From Candidatus Woesearchaeota archaeon (GTDB lineage: Archaea; Nanobdellota; Nanobdellia; Woesearchaeales; GCA-2686295), in NCBI GenBank assembly GCA_002686295.1, contig NZBB01000023.1, positions 1 through 9,514 of the forward strand: DNA of 9,514 bases, in the 5' to 3' direction. Position 1 is the stretch's first letter, and every line of letters begins with the position of its first letter. Below the pieces are notes generated by a model, which made no database searches, was not told where the DNA came from, and saw only the letters and a list, made by a program, of their open reading frames with translations. Below, piece by piece: positions 5,866 through 9,514 of the stretch. Made by a program: the position numbers and the translations under genes.

Positions 5866-6105
5866 TTAATCTTCAATCTCTTTTTTTAATAATTCAAACT
5901 TTTTTTTAGTTATCTCGCCATTAACTAACCTTTTTTTAAGTATTTCTTTTGCAGAATCTCCTGTATTGGTCTTATAACCAAACTTACCACTATTTTTTAA
6001 CATCCACCAAATAACAACAAAAAAAAGTAAAAGAATAACTAATTGAAAAAAACCTCCAAAAAAACCTCCAAAAACAGATCCATGCATAGGACAATAATTA
6101 ACCAT
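5866..6105 (-). CDS. Small SHOCT-domain membrane protein with N-terminal CPMHG
   Basis: In 79 residues this has a short N-terminus with Cys5-Pro-Met-His-Gly (CPMHG), a Gly/Phe-rich run leading into one transmembrane helix (about 15-36), and a C-terminal SHOCT-like hairpin (about 52-78: KEILKKRLVNGEITKKKFELLKKEI). SHOCT domains are short C-terminal modules often found on small membrane proteins beside metal ATPases or metal-resistance genes. CPMH occurs in heavy-metal binding segments of copper and other efflux proteins. The motif here suggests copper sensing or binding at the outer face, which is inference. AAGGTT before the ATG can serve as ribosome binding site. It precedes the winged-helix gene by 2 bp. 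A paralogous protein without the Cys is encoded at 6726-6944. Confidence 0.75.
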   Translation of the reverse strand: MVNYCPMHGSVFGGFFGGFFQLVILLLFFVVIWWMLKNSGKFGYKTNTGDSAKEILKKRLVNGEITKKKFELLKKEIED

Positions 6106-6128
6106 ATTATAACCTTAATCTTATTTAA

Positions 6129-6139
6129 CTTAAATATTT
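6129..6139 (-). promoter_or_regulatory. Weak TATA-like box upstream of the SHOCT/winged-helix pair
   Basis: AAATATTTAAG on the minus strand, after an A-rich stretch. Transcription would begin about 25 bp downstream, very close to the ATG, leaving little or no room for the binding site at 6111-6116. The pair may therefore also depend on read-through from the gene upstream. Confidence 0.25.
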
Positions 6140-6152
6140 TTTGAACAAAACT

Positions 6153-6161
6153 AAAAAAAAA
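6153..6161 (-). terminator. Oligo-T terminator after the CPM-motif protein gene
   Basis: Nine consecutive T on the minus strand begin immediately after the TAA of the Met-rich protein gene. There is no stem-loop, as expected for the archaeal poly-U type of terminator. Confidence 0.45.
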
Positions 6162-6539
6162 TTAATTATTCATCATAGGGCAACCTTCATGATGATCTGA
6201 TATATGTATATTTTGACCTTTAGCCATCATAGTGCAACCACCAACATCAGCAATCATAGGACAACTATTTCCTTGTTCATGAAATCCTTCCATTTCTTCA
6301 TGATGTTCTTTCATTTTTTGAAATGATTCTTCATCATTCACAAAAGGCATCATGTTAAAACCATTTTTTTCTCTTAACATTTGAAGATCCTCAAATGAAC
6401 CTTTTTCCATTATCTCTTCCATGAGTTCATGGAATGTTCCTTGAAAACTAAATCCACTATTGGCTAAAGAAGCGCCTACTAATAACAACATCCCCACTAA
6501 AAAAGATGCCAAAATTCCAAAATTTTTGTTTTTCATCAT
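6162..6539 (-). CDS. Secreted Met/His/Cys-rich protein with CPM motifs (probable copper binding)
   Basis: A signal peptide or anchor (hydrophobic 8-25, possible cleavage after SLANS) is followed by about 97 residues very rich in Met, His, Glu and Phe. The C-terminal third contains three Cys-x-Met groups: C93PM, C102TM-M and C120PMM, mixed with HH pairs (79-80, 116-117). Methionine and Cys/His clusters outside the membrane are typical of copper(I)-binding chaperones and resistance proteins, so copper binding is a reasonable inference. I do not recognise a named family. Two ATG codons stand in tandem, and GGAG lies six or nine bases upstream, so either could be used. It is divergent from the SHOCT gene at 6726 and is followed by a T9 run, which suggests its own transcript. 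Confidence 0.7.
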   Translation of the reverse strand: MMKNKNFGILASFLVGMLLLVGASLANSGFSFQGTFHELMEEIMEKGSFEDLQMLREKNGFNMMPFVNDEESFQKMKEHHEEMEGFHEQGNSCPMIADVGGCTMMAKGQNIHISDHHEGCPMMNN

Positions 6540-6565
6540 ATTAATCTCCAGACATAATTTACCAG

Positions 6566-6575
6566 TCTATATGTA
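6566..6575 (-). promoter_or_regulatory. Possible TATA box for the CPM-motif protein gene
   Basis: TACATATAGA on the minus strand, about 27 bp before the ATG, would give a very short leader. TTTTATAAAA at 6621-6630 is a stronger-looking alternative with a leader near 55 bases. Neither can be confirmed from sequence alone. Confidence 0.3.
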
Positions 6576-6639
6576 TCAAAGGATGAAACGAGATAACTAT
6601 TTTACTGAAACCAAGTACAATTTTATAAAAGAATATTTG

Positions 6640-6658
6640 TTTCACTATTTTTTCACTA
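6640..6658 (+). promoter_or_regulatory. Candidate operator, copy 2 of a shared 19-bp element
   Basis: TTTCACTATTTTTTCACTA on the plus strand differs by one base from the reverse complement of 3667-3685. It lies 13 bp upstream of the TATA candidate at 6672, nearly the same distance and the same orientation as the first copy relative to the redox operon. It contains two exact TTTCACTA half-sites 11 bp apart. A TTTCAGTA variant on the minus strand at 6603-6610 could be a degenerate third half-site. Confidence 0.55.
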
Positions 6659-6662
6659 TTTT
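6641..6662 (+). repeat. Perfect 11-bp tandem duplication in the intergenic region
   Basis: The unit TTCACTATTTT occurs twice in direct succession. It overlaps the candidate operator and explains its two in-phase half-sites. Confidence 0.7.
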
Positions 6663-6671
6663 TTATTCTTG

Positions 6672-6682
6672 TTTTTATATAT
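6672..6682 (+). promoter_or_regulatory. TATA box for the plus-strand SHOCT gene
   Basis: TTTTTATATAT matches the archaeal TATA consensus well. The predicted transcript start is near 6703, which leaves a short leader containing GGTGAT (6716-6721), the ribosome binding site for the ATG at 6726. Confidence 0.5.
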
Positions 6683-6725
6683 GGTTTACTAATAAAGTAA
6701 TAAGAAAAATTGTTTGGTGATATAA

Positions 6726-6944
6726 ATGATTAATTACTGGTATGGACATATGTGGTTTGGTTGGTTTTGGATGATGATATTTTGGGGCGGAATAATTTGG
6801 TTTATAGTGTGGTTAGTTAACAAAAACAATTCTCCACAAACAACTGATAAAACAAAAAAGCCAATTGATATATTAAATGAAAGACTTGCTAAAGGAAATA
6901 TAACCATAAAAGAGTTTAAAGAGCTTAAAAAAGAACTTAAATGA
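6726..6944 (+). CDS. Small SHOCT-domain membrane protein (paralogue of the 5866-6105 product)
   Basis: This 72-residue protein has a Trp/Met/Phe-rich N-terminus (YWYGHMWFGWFWMM), one transmembrane helix (about 12-32), a polar linker, and a SHOCT hairpin at 45-72 (DILNERLAKGNITIKEFKEL). The layout matches the minus-strand SHOCT protein about 600 bases away. It has a His-Met pair (H8, M9) where that one has CPMH, so a soft-metal role is possible but unproven. GGTGAT lies four bases upstream of the ATG. It is the first plus-strand gene after the intergenic region with the shared operator and is divergent from the Met-rich secreted protein gene. A 59-bp gap separates it from the four-helix membrane protein gene that follows, with no T-run between them, so read-through is possible. 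Confidence 0.75.
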   Translation: MINYWYGHMWFGWFWMMIFWGGIIWFIVWLVNKNNSPQTTDKTKKPIDILNERLAKGNITIKEFKELKKELK

Positions 6945-7003
6945 AAATGTATGAATAAAAAAAAAGTGGAAATGGTTACCGTTATTAATATTAGATATAT
7001 AAA
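6945..7003 (+). other. Short intergenic stretch with an imperfect palindrome
   Basis: Contains AATGGTTACCGTT (6971-6983), an imperfect palindrome with arms matching at five of six positions, and ATATATAA just before the next ATG. No Shine-Dalgarno sequence precedes that ATG, so the next gene may be translated leaderless or from a weak site. No other feature seen. Confidence 0.25.
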
Positions 7004-7417
7004 ATGTTAAACAATGTAAAAGAGAGATTTATAGGTGCTACAGGAAGTATTTCAGGTTTAGCCAGTATACTTGGTTCTTGGCAAATCTGCCATAACATTT
7101 GTTTAGGATTAATAGCTTTACTAAGCGTTATTGGAATAACAGTTGTAGGGATGCCTTTATTGTTCTTAACAAAACTAGCAATTCCTTTTTGGATTGCAAC
7201 AATTATATTATTAATAATAACTATGTGGTTTTTCGTTAAAAAGAAATGTATTTCTAGTAGGTTAATAATGATTAATTCTGGCTTGATTATCGCAGGAATT
7301 CCATTTCAATCAATTCAGAATTTTTCAAAAGTTTTCTGGACTATTGGTGGAATATTAGTTATCTTAGGAATTTCACTTTTTATTAAGGATAAAACACAAC
7401 AAGAAGTGAAAAAATGA
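7004..7417 (+). CDS. Four-helix membrane protein with CHxxC motif, unknown family
   Basis: The protein has 137 residues with about four transmembrane helices (about 14-24/32-50, 58-78, 86-104, 110-127). In the first helical region it carries SWQICHNICLG, giving Cys29-His30-x-x-Cys33, and a further Cys82 sits in a basic loop (KKKC). Small membrane proteins with paired Cys in or near the first helix are known among mercury/metal uptake proteins such as MerT and MerC, but the overall sequence does not let me assign it to them. The ATG at 7004 is the only usable start, since an in-frame TAG lies 10 bases upstream, and it lacks a clear ribosome binding site. It overlaps the next gene by 4 bp (ATGA), so the two products probably act together, perhaps in metal handling. 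Confidence 0.65.
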   Translation: MLNNVKERFIGATGSISGLASILGSWQICHNICLGLIALLSVIGITVVGMPLLFLTKLAIPFWIATIILLIITMWFFVKKKCISSRLIMINSGLIIAGIPFQSIQNFSKVFWTIGGILVILGISLFIKDKTQQEVKK

Positions 7418-7890
7418 AAAAGCATTTTGAAAAATATTTTTTATTTGGATTTTTAATTTTAGCTATTGTAGCATCATTATTAGTTTTTTTCGGTTTTACT
7501 TTCAGCACTAATGAGAATACAGGAAAAATAATTAATACTGCAAAAACAATTGTTAAAGAAGAACAAGGTTTTAAATTAATTTCTTCTGGAAGTACTGGTC
7601 AAGGAGAAGTTTCTGTTGATTTAAAACCTCATAACGTAAAAGATGGGACGCTTAAAGTTGACATTTCTGTTAACACTCATTCAGTTAATTTAGAACAATT
7701 TAATTTAAATGAAATAACAATTCTTGAATTTGATGATAAAGTAATAAAACCAATTTCTGCACCTTCACTAAGCGGACATCATAATTCAGGAACATTAGTT
7801 TTTAATATTGGAAAAAACATTGAAAAATTTACAATAAAAATAACTGGAATTCCAAAAGTTGAAGAAAGAATTTTTAATTGGCAACAATAA
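7414..7890 (+). CDS. Membrane-anchored extracytoplasmic domain with NTHS and GHHNSG motifs
   Basis: This 158-residue protein has an N-terminal transmembrane anchor (about 8-29), a linker, and a beta-rich domain (about 58-157). Landmarks in order are GQGEVSVDLKP, an Asn-Thr-His-Ser group (87-90), a strand LEFDDKVIKP, Gly-His-His-Asn-Ser-Gly (121-126), and an ending ITGIP...RIFNW with Trp156. I recall a widespread uncharacterised bacterial and archaeal domain with the same NTHSVxL / GGHHxxGxLxF / RxFxW layout, but I cannot name it. The three conserved histidines (89, 122, 123) would suit a metal site on the outer face, which is inference. Its start overlaps the stop of the CHxxC membrane protein by 4 bp, so the pair is an operon and possibly a complex. 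A 54-residue lipoprotein gene follows after 21 bp. Confidence 0.68.
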   Translation: MKKHFEKYFLFGFLILAIVASLLVFFGFTFSTNENTGKIINTAKTIVKEEQGFKLISSGSTGQGEVSVDLKPHNVKDGTLKVDISVNTHSVNLEQFNLNEITILEFDDKVIKPISAPSLSGHHNSGTLVFNIGKNIEKFTIKITGIPKVEERIFNWQQ

Positions 7891-7901
7891 AATTAACATA
7901 T

Positions 7902-7905
7902 GGAG
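7902..7905 (+). promoter_or_regulatory. Ribosome binding site deciding the lipoprotein start
   Basis: GGAG lies six bases before the ATG at 7912. An in-frame ATG at 7900-7902 would use the first base of this site as part of its own codon, so the downstream ATG is preferred. Confidence 0.6.
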
Positions 7906-7911
7906 AAACAA

Positions 7912-8076
7912 ATGAAAACTAAAAATTTATTTATAATATTAACAATCACATTAATTGTGTTTGTTGCAGGATGTGCTGAAAAAGTTTTCAAAAGATTAAT
8001 TAATCTTCCAATTAACCCAAATATGAGTTTAAAAGATGCTAAAAAAATTGCTGAAAAAGTAATTAAATATTTGTAA
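7912..8076 (+). CDS. 54-residue lipoprotein, unknown function
   Basis: A short open frame fills the gap between the GHH-domain gene and the glycosyltransferase. The product has a basic start, a hydrophobic core (about 6-18) and lipobox FVAGC, with Cys21 as the lipid attachment residue. The mature part has about 34 residues: a basic amphipathic stretch (EKVFKRLIN), a turn with PINPNMS, and a C-terminal helix (LKDAKKIAEKVIKYL). GGAG precedes the ATG by six bases. The stop is one base from the glycosyltransferase ATG, so the two are likely co-translated. I recognise no family. Two small lipoproteins and the CuA lipoprotein in one window suggest that this organism has a working lipoprotein pathway. 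Confidence 0.65.
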   Translation: MKTKNLFIILTITLIVFVAGCAEKVFKRLINLPINPNMSLKDAKKIAEKVIKYL

Positions 8077-8077
8077 G

Positions 8078-8794
8078 ATGTATAAGAAACAAACAATTTC
8101 TGTTGTAATTCCCACATACAATGAAGAAGACTCTATTGGTTTTGTAATAAAAGATTTCAAAAAACTAGGTTTTATTGACGAGATAATTGTAATTGACAAC
8201 AACTCTAAAGATCTAACTGTACAAATAGCAACAAAACTTGGAGCAAAAATCATTAAAGAAAAAAAACAAGGCTATGGATATGCATGTATTAAAGGATTAA
8301 AAGAGGCAAAGAAAGATCTTATTATTCTTGTAGAAGGAGATTACACATTTGATGCAAAAGATACGAAGAGATTCTTAGAACAAATTGATAATTATGATAT
8401 GATTATTGGAAGCAGAACAACAAAAGGATGGTATAGTAAAAAATCACATATGCCTTGGTACGTGGTTTTTGGAAATAATATTCTTGCAAATATTTTGAAA
8501 TGGACTTATAACTATAAACATAAACTTAATGATATAGGTTGCACATATAGAATAATTAAACAAAACTCGCTAAAAAAGTTTATTAACAAACTAAAAATTG
8601 GAGGTTGCGATTTTACTCCAGAACTTACAATTGAAGCATTGAAATCAAATTTAAATATAAAACAAATCCCAATAAAATATAAAGAAAGGAGAGGAGAAAC
8701 AAAGCTTTCAATGAACTGGATTCAATCATTAAAAATCGGAATATTTCATTTAAAACTTATAATCAATAAAAGAACAAAAAAAAAAATCTATTAA
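8078..8794 (+). CDS. Family 2 glycosyltransferase (dolichyl-phosphate sugar synthase-like)
   Basis: The protein has 238 residues, one GT-A domain with no transmembrane helix. Seen in order: ISVVIPTYNEEDSIGFVI (7-24), the nucleotide-binding strand IIVIDNNSKD (36-45), KKQGYGYACIKGL (62-74), LVEGDYTF (84-91) at the DxD position, then MIIGSR (108-113), a conserved DIGCTYR (152-158) and a C-terminal basic tail. This is the pattern of glycosyltransferases that transfer a sugar from a nucleotide donor to a polyprenyl phosphate or glycan. The metal-binding motif is EGD rather than DxD, which does occur in the family but should be noted. The start is one base after the lipoprotein stop, with no strong ribosome binding site, so coupled translation is likely. 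The gene ends in an A-rich run that leads into an SGNH-like frame, consistent with a surface-glycan locus. Exact donor and acceptor are unknown. Confidence 0.85.
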   Translation: MYKKQTISVVIPTYNEEDSIGFVIKDFKKLGFIDEIIVIDNNSKDLTVQIATKLGAKIIKEKKQGYGYACIKGLKEAKKDLIILVEGDYTFDAKDTKRFLEQIDNYDMIIGSRTTKGWYSKKSHMPWYVVFGNNILANILKWTYNYKHKLNDIGCTYRIIKQNSLKKFINKLKIGGCDFTPELTIEALKSNLNIKQIPIKYKERRGETKLSMNWIQSLKIGIFHLKLIINKRTKKKIY

Positions 8795-9514
8795 AAAAAA
8801 TTCTTCTTTTAGCAAATACAATCATTATAATCATTATAGTTCTAGAAATACTACTTTTATACTTAGAAAAAGAAAGAATAATTTCATACGAAGACAAAAT
8901 ATTTGTAACTATCAATAATCAAAAACTACTAACAGAAGATTGGAAAATATCGGAAGATTTAACTTTAATAGAAAAAGATTCTTTTGATATAAAAAAAATC
9001 AGTCCAAATAAAGAAATAATAATTACGCTCGGAGAATCTGTTACTGACGGGGGAAGATTTTGTGCAAGAAAAGCATATCCAAAAAGATTGTCCGAATTTA
9101 TTGGAAATAATTCAAATTTTAGTGTTGTTCCTTTAGCAGTTGGCGGATTTAATACAAAAACTGAATATTGGTTACTTGAAAAACACGATCTCAAACCAAA
9201 CATCACTATCCTACAATTTTTTTATGATGATTTTTACAATTATAACTTATGGTCTGAACAAAAGAATCAATGGATTGCAATTCGTTTTGAAAGCTATGAT
9301 TATAAGTTTAAAAAAATAATTATGAAACTAGCAGTTAATTCAAGAGCATTTAAAGCATTATATTGGTTTAAAATAAAAAACGATCCTTGTGTTTCAAATA
9401 TTGGTTTGGCTTGTTTTGAAAAGAATAAAGATAAAGTTGAAAAATATCTTTTAAAAATAAAAGAAAAAAGTGAAGAAAACAATGGAAAATTAATAATTTT
9501 ATATGTTCCTAATC
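8770..9514 (+). CDS. SGNH-hydrolase-like membrane protein (3' partial, no start codon seen)
   Basis: An open frame begins after an in-frame TAA (8767-8769) inside the glycosyltransferase end and runs off the window. It encodes a Lys-rich start (NLLKKILLLA), one transmembrane helix (through the Ile-rich TIIIIIIVLEILLLYL), then an extracytoplasmic domain. Block I of the SGNH fold is visible as GESVTDGG (9031-9054), with the Ser as nucleophile, followed by a Gly block AVGGFNT and ILQFFYDDFYNY where block III (GxND) would be, its Asn replaced by Asp. Such proteins often deacylate or modify surface glycans, which fits the glycosyltransferase before it. No ATG, GTG or TTG lies in frame before block I. 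The first TTG (9088) would cut off the nucleophile. The frame is -1 relative to the glycosyltransferase, next to an A11 run, so a frameshift, a homopolymer error or a rare start codon must be involved. The exact 5' end is undetermined. Confidence 0.6.

Noticed and set aside
6460..6720. Plus-strand open frame across the start of the Met-rich protein gene and the intergenic region
   Set aside because: It covers the signal peptide of the opposite gene and the promoter elements, has no ribosome binding site and no sensible domain pattern.
6971..6983. Imperfect palindrome AATGGTTACCGTT as an operator
   Set aside because: Single copy, one arm mismatch, and no second occurrence in the window. Noted in the feature list only at low confidence.
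6993..7001. ATATATAA directly before the ATG at 7004 as a TATA box for that gene
   Set aside because: Transcription would start about 20 bases inside the reading frame, and no alternative start codon follows in frame.
7893..8253. Minus-strand open frames opposite the small lipoprotein and glycosyltransferase
   Set aside because: They are antisense to a lipoprotein with lipobox and to a clear family 2 glycosyltransferase, so they are shadows.
8919..9482. Minus-strand open frames opposite the SGNH-like gene
   Set aside because: The plus strand encodes a helix plus SGNH block I in a continuous frame. The minus-strand frames show no comparable motif.
1..9514. tRNA or rRNA genes, CRISPR arrays, insertion sequences
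   Set aside because: No GC-rich cloverleaf-like stretches, no regularly spaced repeats, and no transposase motifs or terminal inverted repeats were seen on reading both strands.

Overview
The window looks like a very AT-rich (roughly 27-28% GC) archaeal chromosome. Start sites often carry GGTGA/GGAG-type Shine-Dalgarno sequences, and promoters look like archaeal TATA boxes (TTTAAATA, TTTATAAA, TTTTTATATAT). A DUF835 domain is present, a largely archaeal family. Many proteins are small, membrane-anchored and encoded in tightly packed operons. A DPANN-type archaeon (Woesearchaeales-like) is my best guess. That is inference from style and content, because no marker gene is present.

Left part (1-3550, minus strand) is one compact operon of seven genes, six complete and one running off the edge. 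In transcription order they are: a membrane-anchored Cys-rich protein ending in LPGMVGGC; a 55-residue lipoprotein ending in GGGCG; a membrane-anchored VKOR-type thioredoxin-fold protein with a one-cysteine (CxxT) active site; a 75-residue anchored peptide ending in LPQMVGGC; an anchored protein with three tandem thioredoxin-like CxxC units; a lipoprotein cupredoxin with a CuA-type site; and a CcdA/DsbD-type transmembrane electron carrier (partial). All appear to act on the outer face of the membrane. I read the set as an extracytoplasmic thiol-redox and copper-site maturation module. The shared C-terminal LPxMVGGC ending is its most unusual part.

Middle part (3551-6725): a divergent promoter region separates that operon from a 573-residue plus-strand membrane regulator (Cache-like sensor, DUF835, winged helix). 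Convergent with it are a membrane-anchored winged-helix protein and a SHOCT-domain membrane protein starting with a CPMHG motif. Upstream of these on the same strand is a secreted Met/His/Cys-rich protein with CPM motifs. The next intergenic region (6540-6725) carries a 19-bp sequence that matches, 18 of 19, a site in the 3551-3731 promoter region. In both places it lies 12-13 bp upstream of a TATA box in the same orientation, which suggests one regulator controls both loci.

Right part (6726-9514, plus strand): a second SHOCT membrane protein; a four-helix membrane protein with a CHxxC motif; an overlapping gene for an anchored protein with NTHS and GHHxSG motifs; a 54-residue lipoprotein; a family 2 glycosyltransferase; and an SGNH-hydrolase-like open frame that runs off the end and has no usable start codon. 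The last two suggest surface-glycan assembly or modification. The genes from 5866 to 7890 have a metal (probably copper) handling flavour that fits the CuA/thiol operon to the left. No tRNA, rRNA, CRISPR array, transposase or insertion sequence was seen.
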